40,110 nt of DNA from NCBI GenBank assembly GCA_017744515.1, contig JAGIBF010000010.1, forward strand, positions 1-40,110, given 5' to 3'. Position 1 is the first letter of the stretch; each line of letters starts with the position of its first letter. A program made the translations under genes and the position numbers. The notes beneath the pieces were generated by a model. That model was not told where the DNA came from. It did no database searches and worked only from the letters and a program-made list of their open reading frames with translations. Shown here one piece after another: positions 18,868-26,621 of the stretch. The stretch comes from Niastella sp. GTDB lineage: Bacteria; Bacteroidota; Bacteroidia; Chitinophagales; Chitinophagaceae.

Positions 18868-19887
18868 ATGATACAAAGTAATTATCAGGGAGCGCTTCAG
18901 CATCCATTGCACACAGGATTCAATGCTCATTCAACGACTACTGATGTTATCAAAGGCATTGACCTTACCGGTAAGATCGCTATCGTTACGGGCGGTAATG
19001 CAGGCATTGGCGTAGAAACAACCCGCACACTGGCGGCTGCAGGCGCTACCGTGATCGTTCCGGCAAGGGACGTAGAGAAGGCGAAGAAGAACCTTGCAGG
19101 TATCGCTCATGTGGAGATCGAAGCGATGGATTTTATGGATCCGGCTTCCATCGACGCCTTTGCTCAAAAGTTCCTTGCTTCACGCAGGCCTTTACATCTG
19201 CTTATCAATAATGCAGGGATCATGTGGGTGCCTTTGCGTAAAGATGCACGTGGTATCGAGTCGCAGCTGGCTACCAATTATATTGGTCAGTTTCACCTGA
19301 CTGCAAGGCTGTGGCCTGCGCTCAAACAAGCGAATGGCGCCAGGGTGGTGAATGTTTCTTCGCTGGGTCATCACATGGGCAATGTATGTTTTAAAGACCC
19401 GAATTTCGACAACCGCGAATACGAAACACTGCAGGCCTATGGTCAATCCAAAACTGCCAGTAATCTTTTCGCTTTGGAACTGGATAGCCGGGCTGCCGCT
19501 TATCATGTAAGGGCTTACGCTGTGCACCCAGGCTCTATCGGCGGTACAGAACTGGCGAGAGAAGCTCCTGTAGAACTGTTCAAACAGATGGGCTTTCTCG
19601 ATGAAAATGGCAATATCCGGCCGGAAGTACTTGCCTCACTGAAGACAGTGCCCCAGGGTGCTGCTACCACAGTATGGGCTGCTACCAGTCCTTTACTCGA
19701 TCATATCGGAGGCGTTTACTGTGAAGATGGTGATATCGCCGAGCTTTTATCGGATGACCCTGCTGTACACTCCAATGCCAAACTTCACCAAAGCGGTGTC
19801 ATGGCCTATTCGCTGGATGCGGACAATGCCAGACGCCTGTGGATGCTGACAGAAGAGATGACAGGTATCGATTTCGATGTGAACTAA
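18868..19887 (+). CDS. Short-chain dehydrogenase/reductase (retinol-dehydrogenase-like)
   Basis: This 339-residue SDR is larger than a minimal SDR. It has an N-terminal extension of about 30 residues, the cofactor motif TGGNAGIG (41-48) and NNAG. The active-site Ser is in VNVSSLGHH, and YGQSK supplies Tyr 191 and Lys 195. The layout is that of the retinol dehydrogenase/WWOX-like group that reduces carbonyls with NADPH. The ATG at 18868 is preferred because the upstream in-frame ATG at 18736 would overlap the preceding terminator and the promoter box. The AraC gene follows after 30 nt, so the two are probably one operon. Confidence 0.88.
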   Translation: MIQSNYQGALQHPLHTGFNAHSTTTDVIKGIDLTGKIAIVTGGNAGIGVETTRTLAAAGATVIVPARDVEKAKKNLAGIAHVEIEAMDFMDPASIDAFAQKFLASRRPLHLLINNAGIMWVPLRKDARGIESQLATNYIGQFHLTARLWPALKQANGARVVNVSSLGHHMGNVCFKDPNFDNREYETLQAYGQSKTASNLFALELDSRAAAYHVRAYAVHPGSIGGTELAREAPVELFKQMGFLDENGNIRPEVLASLKTVPQGAATTVWAATSPLLDHIGGVYCEDGDIAELLSDDPAVHSNAKLHQSGVMAYSLDADNARRLWMLTEEMTGIDFDVN

Positions 19888-19917
19888 GCGTATTTATCAA
19901 TTGCAAAAACGAAGGGT

Positions 19918-20736
19918 ATGGATCATCAGTCGAAGTATTTAACACCGGAGATAAAGATTTCCTGTTATGAAGACAAATTGTCCAGAACAGAAATCGTGTT
20001 CGATCATCATATGCTGATCTGGTTTATTGCAGGGGAAACAAGGATCATTCAGGCTGACGCTTGTCATGTGTTCAGGTCGGGGGATATTTTCCTGATCCCC
20101 AGGAATCAACCGGCTACGATCGTCAACTATCCCACGAATAATCAGCCTCACCGTACGGTGGTGATGCACCTGTCTCCGGCAAGACTCCGGGCATTTTATG
20201 AAGGGGTACCCGCCAGGACTCCGGCAGGCAGACCTGGCGGGATCAGGACTTTTGGCAACCATCCTTTGCTGCGCAGTTGTTTTGCTTCATTGATGCCGTA
20301 TTTCGAACTGAACAAGCTTCCGGAAGAGGTAGCCAACATCAAAATTACCGAGGCGATCAGTATCCTGCGATTGATCGACAGCGACATCGATAGTGTGCTG
20401 GCTGATTTTGAGCTGCCCGGCAAGATCGATCTCGTTGGTTTCATGGAGCGGAACTACATGTTCAATATGCCGATAGAGCGATTTGGTTACCTCACCGGCA
20501 GAAGCCTCGCCACTTTTAAAAGGGACTTCAAAAAGGCGTTTCAAACTACACCGCAGCGATGGCTCACGAAGAAAAGACTGGAACTGGCGTACTATAATTT
20601 TAAGGAGAAACAGCTGAAGCCTGTCGATGTGTATTTCGCAGTTGGCTTTGAAAACCTGTCTCATTTCTCTTACGCTTTCAAGAAGCATTTTGGATATAAT
20701 CCTACAGACTTATTAGCCAATAGTGCTGTCCTGTAA
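19918..20736 (+). CDS. AraC-family transcriptional regulator
   Basis: The 272-residue protein has a cupin-like N-terminus (HHMLIWFIAGETRIIQ, FRSGDIFLIPRNQ). The C-terminal AraC domain contains ERFGYLTGRSLATFKRDFKK and VGFENLSHFSYAFKKHFGY. It is clearly paralogous to the protein at 22410 over its whole length, sharing long stretches such as HHMLIWFI, GDIFLIPRNQ and GKIDL. It is co-directional with the SDR 30 nt upstream and probably regulates that gene or itself. Confidence 0.9.
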   Translation: MDHQSKYLTPEIKISCYEDKLSRTEIVFDHHMLIWFIAGETRIIQADACHVFRSGDIFLIPRNQPATIVNYPTNNQPHRTVVMHLSPARLRAFYEGVPARTPAGRPGGIRTFGNHPLLRSCFASLMPYFELNKLPEEVANIKITEAISILRLIDSDIDSVLADFELPGKIDLVGFMERNYMFNMPIERFGYLTGRSLATFKRDFKKAFQTTPQRWLTKKRLELAYYNFKEKQLKPVDVYFAVGFENLSHFSYAFKKHFGYNPTDLLANSAVL

Positions 20737-20833
20737 CTTTCTGTGAGGAGTCAGGGTGAGCATGTGAATCGCTACGGACGGAGCGATACAGGCAGCCTAT
20801 TGCTATTTTTTAACGACAATAACAATTATTGAT

Positions 20834-21571
20834 ATGAACAATCTACAGGGCAAAGTAGCCCTTATCACAGGCGGCAACAGCGGCATCGGTTATGCCGCGG
20901 CCAAAGAACTTATCGCCCGCGGGGCCCGGGTTATCATTACAGGCAGAAGAAAAGAGGCTGTTGAGAAAGCCGCATCGGAACTGGGCGCCACAGGCAGGAT
21001 TGCCGACCAGTGTAAGATAGCGGCAATTGAAGAGCTTGCGGCGGAAGTTGCCCGGGAGTTTGGCAAGATCGACATCCTGGTGGTGAATGCCGGCGTATCG
21101 AAACTGACGACTATTGAAGCTGCTACAGAACAGCTTTTCGATGAAGTGATGGACCTCAACCTGAAAGGGACTTATTTCACGCTGAGCCGGTTTATACCAG
21201 TGCTGAAGGATGGCGCCTCCGTTATCATCATTTCATCTTCTTCTGCTTCTACTGCTAAACCGCATACATCCGTTTATACCGCCAGCAAAGCTGCAGTCAA
21301 CGCGATGATAAAAGTTGCAGCGGTGGAATTGGCTTCACGCAGCATCCGCGTCAATGCTGTGAGTCCTGGTCCATTCGCTACAGAGATCATGGAGAAAGCT
21401 GGTTTAGGTGATGCCCGGACGCAGGAGTTTATCATTGCCGGTGTACCACTGGGTCGCCTGGGCATCCCTGCTGAAGTGGGTAAACTGATTGGCTTCCTCG
21501 CAAGTGATGACGCGGCTTTTATTACCGGCGCAGAATACCTGATCGATGGCGGACAGTCGCTGAACAAATAA
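20834..21571 (+). CDS. Classical short-chain dehydrogenase/reductase
   Basis: This 245-residue classical SDR shows TGGNSGIG (12-19), NAGVS, an active-site Ser in IIISSSSAS, Tyr 148 and Lys 152 in YTASK, and PGPFATEIM. The C-terminal GFLASDDAAFITGAEYLIDGG is typical of SDRs of the 3-oxoacyl-ACP-reductase or glucose-dehydrogenase type. The substrate cannot be told from sequence. An HAD phosphatase follows after 22 nt, likely in the same transcript. Confidence 0.92.
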   Translation: MNNLQGKVALITGGNSGIGYAAAKELIARGARVIITGRRKEAVEKAASELGATGRIADQCKIAAIEELAAEVAREFGKIDILVVNAGVSKLTTIEAATEQLFDEVMDLNLKGTYFTLSRFIPVLKDGASVIIISSSSASTAKPHTSVYTASKAAVNAMIKVAAVELASRSIRVNAVSPGPFATEIMEKAGLGDARTQEFIIAGVPLGRLGIPAEVGKLIGFLASDDAAFITGAEYLIDGGQSLNK

Positions 21572-21593
21572 TCTGCTCAAATGTACTTTAACT

Positions 21594-22295
21594 ATGATGA
21601 TTGAATTAAAGCAACAACCTATCGACGCGGTATTACTGGATATGGATGGCACCATCCTCAATTCGATCAGGACAGCGGAACGCATATGGGGCGCCTGGGC
21701 TGCCCGGCATGGCCTTGATGTGGCCACCTTTCTTACGACCATCCATGGTGTACAAGCCATTGAAACGATCCGGCGGGTAGGGTTGCCCAATGTAGACCCG
21801 GTCACAGAGGCCGCGGCGATCACGCAGGCGGAAATCGATGATGTGGAAGGCATCGAAGCTATTTCCGGTGCGCAGGAGTTTCTGTCTGCACTCCCCCACG
21901 ACCGCTGGGCCATCGTAACCTCTGCTCCCCGCGCGCTTGCGCTGGGGCGTATCCGGGCGGCAGGTCTTCCCGTGCCTCCGCTGTTGATAGCCGCAGAAGA
22001 TGTGGCGCATGGCAAGCCTGCTCCCGATTGTTTCCTTATTGCCGCTGAACGTCTGGGCACTACAGCCAACAGGTGTCTTGCAATAGAGGATTCTGTAGCT
22101 GGCGTGACGGCTGCTGAACGTGCCGGAGCTGCTGTGTTGGTAGTGACGGAAACGCATCATACGCCGATGGTGACCCAACATCCCGTGATATTAAATTATC
22201 GCGATCTCCACCTCGAGCGGTCTGCAAATGACACTCTCCTGATCCGTAAAACGGATAATAACACAGGATGGGTAATTCAGGAACAGGCGTCATGA
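21594..22295 (+). CDS. HAD-family sugar phosphatase / phosphomutase-like hydrolase
   Basis: The 233-residue HAD-superfamily protein has all four motifs: DMDGT (nucleophile Asp 16, acid Asp 18), VTSAP (motif II Ser), HGKPAPDCF (motif III Lys) and IEDSVAG (metal-binding acids). An alpha-helical cap sits after motif I, as in beta-phosphoglucomutase, GPP1 and 2-deoxyglucose-6-phosphatase relatives. It probably removes phosphate from a small sugar or polyol phosphate. Two adjacent ATG codons (21594, 21597) are both possible starts. Confidence 0.88.
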   Translation: MMIELKQQPIDAVLLDMDGTILNSIRTAERIWGAWAARHGLDVATFLTTIHGVQAIETIRRVGLPNVDPVTEAAAITQAEIDDVEGIEAISGAQEFLSALPHDRWAIVTSAPRALALGRIRAAGLPVPPLLIAAEDVAHGKPAPDCFLIAAERLGTTANRCLAIEDSVAGVTAAERAGAAVLVVTETHHTPMVTQHPVILNYRDLHLERSANDTLLIRKTDNNTGWVIQEQAS

Positions 22296-22352
22296 CCTTA
22301 TGAACAAAGTAAATTTGACCCGATAAACAAAGCTGGTGAGGGTATGTCGGCT

Positions 22353-22360
22353 TACTTTTG
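22353..22360 (+). promoter_or_regulatory. Promoter -7 box TACTTTTG
   Basis: This exact TAnnTTTG match lies 49 nt before the AraC ATG at 22410, in a 114-nt intergenic region. Its presence separates this gene from the SDR-HAD unit. Confidence 0.5.
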
Positions 22361-22368
22361 TAGTGCAA

Positions 22369-22383
22369 TTCCCTAATAGGGAA
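22369..22383. promoter_or_regulatory. Palindrome TTCCCTAATAGGGAA, candidate operator
   Basis: Perfect 7-bp arms (TTCCCTA/TAGGGAA) flank one central base. It starts 8 nt downstream of the TACTTTTG box, so a bound protein would block transcription. It could be the site of a dimeric repressor, or an mRNA feature. Confidence 0.35.
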
Positions 22384-22409
22384 GGCTATCGATCTTAAAA
22401 ATTTATAGT

Positions 22410-23222
22410 ATGGAGTATCAGGCCAAATACATTACGGAGGATATCAAGCTGTCCTGCTACCAGGACAAGTTCTTCAAATCGGACATCATGTTCGAACACC
22501 ATATGCTTATCTGGTTCATTTCGGGTGAGACCAAAATCGTGCAGGCGGAAGGAACCTATATGTTTAAAGCTGGTGATATCTTCCTGATACCGCGGAACCA
22601 GCTGGCTACCATTATCAATTATCCCAAGGATGGGCTACCGCATAAAACAGTGGTGATGCACCTGACGGCGGACTGGCTTCGCGGTTTTTACGAAAAGCTA
22701 CATGTGAAGCCTGCTGCAGGGAGTGTGCAAAAGATCAGGCATTATAATAATCATCCGCTGTTGCAAAGCTGTATGTCATCACTGATACCGTATTTCGACA
22801 TGCAGGAGCTGCCTGAGAATATCGCTCATCTCAAGATCATGGAGGCTGTGAGTATTTTGCGGTCTATAGATCCTGCTATCGATCATATGCTGGCTAATTT
22901 TGAAGAGCCTGGGAAGATCGATCTGGCGGACTACATGGAGAAGAACTTCATGTTCAATATGCCTTTGGAGAAATTTGGTTACCTGACGGGCAGAAGCCTG
23001 ACGACCTTCAAGCGGGATTTCAGAAGGATCTATGATACCACGCCGCAGCGATGGCTGACCCAAAAGCGGCTGGAGCTGGCTCATTACCAGTTTGTAGAGA
23101 AAAAGAAAAAGCCCATCGACGTTTGTTACGAAGTGGGCTTTGAAAATCTTTCTCACTTTTCTTTTGCGTTTAAAAAGCATTTTGGCTATGCCCCTACAGA
23201 GTTGTTAGCTTCAAAGGCATAG
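22410..23222 (+). CDS. AraC-family transcriptional regulator
   Basis: This 270-residue regulator is a paralogue of the one at 19918. It has the same cupin-like N-terminal segment (HHMLIWFISGETKIVQ, KAGDIFLIPRNQ) and C-terminal AraC domain (GYLTGRSLTTFKRDFRR, VGFENLSHFSFAFKKHFGY). It has its own promoter and a palindromic candidate operator. It is convergent with an aldo/keto reductase gene, with a hairpin between them. Confidence 0.9.
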   Translation: MEYQAKYITEDIKLSCYQDKFFKSDIMFEHHMLIWFISGETKIVQAEGTYMFKAGDIFLIPRNQLATIINYPKDGLPHKTVVMHLTADWLRGFYEKLHVKPAAGSVQKIRHYNNHPLLQSCMSSLIPYFDMQELPENIAHLKIMEAVSILRSIDPAIDHMLANFEEPGKIDLADYMEKNFMFNMPLEKFGYLTGRSLTTFKRDFRRIYDTTPQRWLTQKRLELAHYQFVEKKKKPIDVCYEVGFENLSHFSFAFKKHFGYAPTELLASKA

Positions 23223-23240
23223 CTGTACCGGATTACAAAA

Positions 23241-23277
23241 AAGAAAGCCAGCAAATACCTGGACTTGCCGGCTTCTT
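23241..23277. terminator. Bidirectional terminator-like hairpin between convergent genes
   Basis: AAGCCAGCAA (23245-23254) pairs with TTGCCGGCTT (23265-23274), with one mismatch and a 10-nt loop. It has an A-rich left flank (a T-run for the reverse strand) and sits between the stops of convergent genes. Confidence 0.55.
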
Positions 23278-23312
23278 GTTAACACCAGAACCTATAAAGA
23301 CACCAGAAAATA

Positions 23313-24305
23313 TTAGTGAACCAGGGCCAGTTCTTCATTGATAAAGCTCAACTCCTGCGGACTTAATCGTATATCTATGGCGCGGGCGTTGCTGATGGCC
23401 TGTTCTTTGTTCCTTGCTCCTGCCAATACAATCGTAATGCCGGGTTGGAGTGTTGTCCATTTCAATACCAGCTGGCCTACAGTTGCTCCTTTGTCCTTCG
23501 CCAATGGTTCGATCTTTTCGAGGAACGATCTTACTTTTTCTATATTGAATTGTGCAAAGTAGCCGTTCCGGTGATCATCTGCCTTCAATGCGTCGCCTTT
23601 AAAGAATTTTCCCGTCAGCAATCCTCTTTCCAGTGGGCTGTAGGCAATGATCCCTATGTTGTTCCCGATCGCTGCGGGTACTATTGCTGCCTCGATCTCT
23701 CTTTTTAACATGCTATAGGGAAGCTGGTTGGAAGCGAGGCGAATGCTTTTTTGTGCTTCCAGCATCTGTGCAGCATTGTAGTTGCTCACACCTGCGGCGA
23801 GGATCTTTCCCTGATCTATCAACTGCTGTAAAGCTTCCATCGTTTCATCGATGGGTGTGGTAGAGTCGGGCCAATGCAGTTGCAACAAATCAATATAATC
23901 GGTCTTTAGCCTTTTGAGGCTTTCTTCCGCCTCTTTGATAACATTGGCGCGGGAGGCATATTTGTAGAGTAGATAGGTCTTTCCATTATCTTCCTGATCC
24001 CACATAAAGTCTCCCCTGCCCTTGTTGCTGCCGTCCCATACCATTCCAAATTTAGTGAGCAACTGTACTTTCGACCTGTCCATGGTGCTGATGGTTTCTC
24101 CTATCAGTTCTTCACTGAAGCCCAGCCCGTAAAACGGCGCGGTATCGATTGTTGAAATTCCGTGGTCGAGTGAAGCCAGGATCGCTTCCTGTGCTTCTTT
24201 CTTTTCTGTTCCACCCCACATCGTGCCGCCGATCGCAAAGCTACCATAGGTTATCACTGATAAGTTGAGGTCTGTGTTTCCTAATTTCCTGTATTCCATG
24301 ATCAT
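23313..24305 (-). CDS. Aldo/keto reductase
   Basis: The 330-residue protein is an aldo/keto reductase of the plant-auxin-induced/YghZ-like type. It begins MEYRKLGNTDLNLSVITYG, with the active-site Asp and Tyr in IDTAPFYGLGFSEELIG. The Lys is in LLTKFGM, the His in LLQLHWPDSTTP, and the cofactor end in IVLAGARNKEQ. All four tetrad residues appear present, unlike the enzyme at 5930. It starts immediately after the DJ-1-like gene. The Met at 24299 gives the family-like N-terminus, while the open frame also offers 24305. It is the last gene of the ABM/DJ-1/AKR operon. Confidence 0.93.
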   Translation of the reverse strand: MIMEYRKLGNTDLNLSVITYGSFAIGGTMWGGTEKKEAQEAILASLDHGISTIDTAPFYGLGFSEELIGETISTMDRSKVQLLTKFGMVWDGSNKGRGDFMWDQEDNGKTYLLYKYASRANVIKEAEESLKRLKTDYIDLLQLHWPDSTTPIDETMEALQQLIDQGKILAAGVSNYNAAQMLEAQKSIRLASNQLPYSMLKREIEAAIVPAAIGNNIGIIAYSPLERGLLTGKFFKGDALKADDHRNGYFAQFNIEKVRSFLEKIEPLAKDKGATVGQLVLKWTTLQPGITIVLAGARNKEQAISNARAIDIRLSPQELSFINEELALVH

Positions 24306-25097
24306 TTATTTTTTGCTCAACCAGTTTTCTACTGCTCTTGAAAAATCGGCTACATCGATCGGGTGCCTGCTGGTGATGATGTTGCCATCTACTACTACTG
24401 GCTCATCGGTGACTGTTCCTCCTGCATTTTTCAGGTCGACCTGGATATTCCAGTAGCCTGTCAATTTTTTACCTTTCAGGATATCTGCAGATGCCAATAC
24501 AACTGGTGCGTGACAGATGGCTGCGATCAGCTTTCCTGACTTGTTGAAGTCCTGGATGAATTTGATCACATCTTTGTCGTAGCGCAGGTTATCCGGATTC
24601 CAGGCGCCACCGGGAATGAATACAGCATCATAGTCGCTTACTTTTACCTGATCGGCCGTGCGGTCGAATTTGATCCATCCAACGGGTTGCAGGTATTGAA
24701 TGGCCATGATGTGTGTCTTCGACATTTCGGGATAGCTCAGGCCATATCTTGCCGGGGCGGGGTTAAACTTAGGGGCCACGATGTCGACCTTTGCTCCCAG
24801 TTGTTTGAAGTACCAAACCGGTCCTGTCAATTCGATCTCTTCAAAGCCATCCGCTGCTATTACCGCAATCCTTTTTCCCTGCAATGTTTTTTCCTTAACG
24901 GGGGTAAAGAAGAATGCTTTCAATGCTTCATTGCCGGGTGCATTGAGCAGTTGGGTGACCGGCATATTGACAACGGCTGCGGAAGTTGTCAATTGATTTA
25001 CGACTTCCAGTTCGTGGGATTTCGTCTGGGCTTCTGCACTCGCTGCGGCAAGCACGCTTGTTACGCCTGCCAGCATGATCTGATTAATTGTTCTCAT
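24306..25097 (-). CDS. DJ-1/PfpI-family protein with export signal
   Basis: The 263-residue protein has an N-terminal signal peptide (about 1-23, ending ASAEAQ) and a linker of about 50 residues. The DJ-1/PfpI class-I glutaminase-like fold runs over about 75-262. Glu 86/87 lie in ADGFEEIEL, the nucleophile elbow is AICHAP (Cys 195, His 196), and the ending is ITSRHPIDVADFSRAVENWL. Family members act as glyoxalases, deglycases, chaperones or proteases. Export to the periplasm is less common for the family and points to an envelope stress role. It is tightly coupled to the aldo/keto reductase downstream and lies 42 nt after the ABM gene. Confidence 0.9.
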   Translation of the reverse strand: MRTINQIMLAGVTSVLAAASAEAQTKSHELEVVNQLTTSAAVVNMPVTQLLNAPGNEALKAFFFTPVKEKTLQGKRIAVIAADGFEEIELTGPVWYFKQLGAKVDIVAPKFNPAPARYGLSYPEMSKTHIMAIQYLQPVGWIKFDRTADQVKVSDYDAVFIPGGAWNPDNLRYDKDVIKFIQDFNKSGKLIAAICHAPVVLASADILKGKKLTGYWNIQVDLKNAGGTVTDEPVVVDGNIITSRHPIDVADFSRAVENWLSKK

Positions 25098-25139
25098 TTC
25101 GTCTGTTTTTATTGTTAGTGTTTATGTTTGGTATGGTCT

Positions 25140-25871
25140 TTATTTCCGTTTAACAGGTGCAAATTCAATGAGCCTGTGTAATCCGGTTTGAAAGGGTTGT
25201 TTTTTGATGCTGGTATTCAAGTAGTCGATTACCGGCTGTATAGGCGGAAATTTCAGGTGATATTGAAATGCTTCGTCGTTCCTGAATTTTTCATAGGTAA
25301 CGAATTGGGTATTGTCTTCTTCCAATTGCGAAAGCTGGTAATTGATGACGCCGGGTTCGCTGCGAAACTGCGGCATGGCCGTATGGTAGACTGTTTTGAA
25401 GGTTGTTTCTGTTCCCGGTTTGCTATCTACGAACAGAATAATCGTGATCGGCTTATCATCTTTTCCCGGCTTTCTTTGCCATGCTGCTTTTGTGAGTGGT
25501 TCGAGGTCTTTTACATAGATCGTCTTAGCCGGTTGTACCAGTTTATTGCCTGAGAGCAGCTTCCGGTTTTTATCGAATGCTGCTTTGCTGCTCCATCTTT
25601 CAATGATCCACAAAATGGAGGGGTTCTCCTGTTCATGATATCCTTCGGCCATTATATTGTCTGTTTGGGCATTTGCCTGCTTTATATATTTTCCGAGCAC
25701 ACTCCTGAATGTTTTCTGTTGTCCTTCTTTCACCTCATACCGGGTCAGAACAGCCACTTCTTCAGTATTGGGTGTGGTGGTGCCGTTTTGTGTCATTGCA
25801 CCGGTGCTGCCCAGCAGGAGGCTTGTTGTTATCAGCACATGTAGCCGAGTTAAGAATGTTTTTGTTGTCAT
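25140..25871 (-). CDS. Exported tandem antibiotic-biosynthesis-monooxygenase (ABM) domain protein
   Basis: The 243-residue protein has an N-terminal signal sequence (about 10-28, VLITTSLLLGSTGAMTQ). Two ABM-like ferredoxin-fold units follow. The first has VAVLTRYEVKEGQQKTFRSV and ILWIIERWSSKAAF; the second has ITIILFVDSKPGTETTFKTV and FVTYEKFRNDEAFQYHL. Small ABM proteins oxidise quinols or polyketides without cofactors, or degrade haem. Two units in one exported chain would mimic the usual dimer. It leads the operon with the DJ-1-like and aldo/keto reductase genes. A CRP-type palindrome lies 75-92 nt upstream. Confidence 0.8.
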   Translation of the reverse strand: MTTKTFLTRLHVLITTSLLLGSTGAMTQNGTTTPNTEEVAVLTRYEVKEGQQKTFRSVLGKYIKQANAQTDNIMAEGYHEQENPSILWIIERWSSKAAFDKNRKLLSGNKLVQPAKTIYVKDLEPLTKAAWQRKPGKDDKPITIILFVDSKPGTETTFKTVYHTAMPQFRSEPGVINYQLSQLEEDNTQFVTYEKFRNDEAFQYHLKFPPIQPVIDYLNTSIKKQPFQTGLHRLIEFAPVKRK

Positions 25872-25945
25872 TGCTGTTTGTTTATTTGTTCATCGAAATT
25901 AATATGACCTATACCCCTGGCAGAAGGAGGTGAATCACTAAAAAT

Positions 25946-25963
25946 GTGTGACGTATATCACAC
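25946..25963. promoter_or_regulatory. CRP/FNR-type palindrome GTGTGA-N6-TCACAC
   Basis: The sequence GTGTGACGTATATCACAC has perfect 6-bp arms and contains TGTGA-N6-TCACA, the classical CRP half-sites. It is 75 nt upstream of the ABM gene on the reverse strand. A Crp/Fnr-family regulator is encoded at 7744-8343, but whether it binds here is unknown. Confidence 0.5.
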
Positions 25964-26029
25964 CAGATTGAACCTTGTGTTTTACATCATTCGATATGGC
26001 AAAGGTGGAAAGAAAGTGAAGGGCGTACC

Positions 26030-26045
26030 TGACACAAATGTGTCA
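26030..26045. promoter_or_regulatory. Inverted repeat TGACACAAATGTGTCA
   Basis: Seven-base arms (TGACACA/TGTGTCA) flank a 2-nt centre and overlap the stop codon of the carboxymuconolactone-type gene. It resembles FNR/Crp-like half sites (TGACA, TGTCA) and lies about 70 nt from the CRP-type site. Confidence 0.4.
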
Positions 26046-26612
26046 AAAATTTTGTGTAGGTGCCGGCATATCGAATCCATTTAAGATCACTGCAATGAGG
26101 CTGTAGCCACTTATCAGAAAGAAGAGTTCTGCCACCCCATCCTGTCCAAGTAGCTGCACTGCGTATTTATAAGTAGAATCGGGAAGTATATGACCGCTGA
26201 CCAGTGTAGCGGCAATAACATGGGCAATGTCTTCTTCTGCGTTTAATCCGTGTGGATGCCTGCCGGCTGCCAGCGTAGCGATCGAAGCTGAAGAGAGGCC
26301 AAATGCCGCTGCCATGATCTCATGTGCGTATAATTCGAAGCGGGCCCCAAAGAAGCCTCCTACAGTAAGGATGGCGACCTCACGCACTGTTTTCGCCAGG
26401 GTGGCTTGTGTGTCGAGTGTTCGCAGAAAGCTTAATGCAGGTATGCCGAATTGCGGGTACTGCAGCATAGGTGCAAAAGGCCCCAGTAATGCGCCTTCAG
26501 CATTCAGCATGGTTACCTGGCTTTGGCTCCGGCCAACGAGGCCGGCAATTTCGTCGTGTACGTAACGTACTTCAGGACTTAGGGTGTCTGGGGGTAATGG
26601 TTTGATGCGCAT
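26043..26612 (-). CDS. Carboxymuconolactone decarboxylase-family protein without cysteines
   Basis: The 189-residue all-helical protein resembles CMD/AhpD-like proteins. The segment LAKTVREVAILTVGGFFGARFELYAHEIMAA corresponds to the family core, with Glu and His in FELYAHE. AhpD-type peroxidase helpers need a CxxC there. This protein contains no cysteine at all, so it is more likely a decarboxylase or another hydrolytic variant. It is the third gene of an operon with a 2TM protein and a cupin protein (9 nt after the cupin stop). Confidence 0.82.
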   Translation of the reverse strand: MRIKPLPPDTLSPEVRYVHDEIAGLVGRSQSQVTMLNAEGALLGPFAPMLQYPQFGIPALSFLRTLDTQATLAKTVREVAILTVGGFFGARFELYAHEIMAAAFGLSSASIATLAAGRHPHGLNAEEDIAHVIAATLVSGHILPDSTYKYAVQLLGQDGVAELFFLISGYSLIAVILNGFDMPAPTQNF

Positions 26613-26621
26613 AACTGGTAT

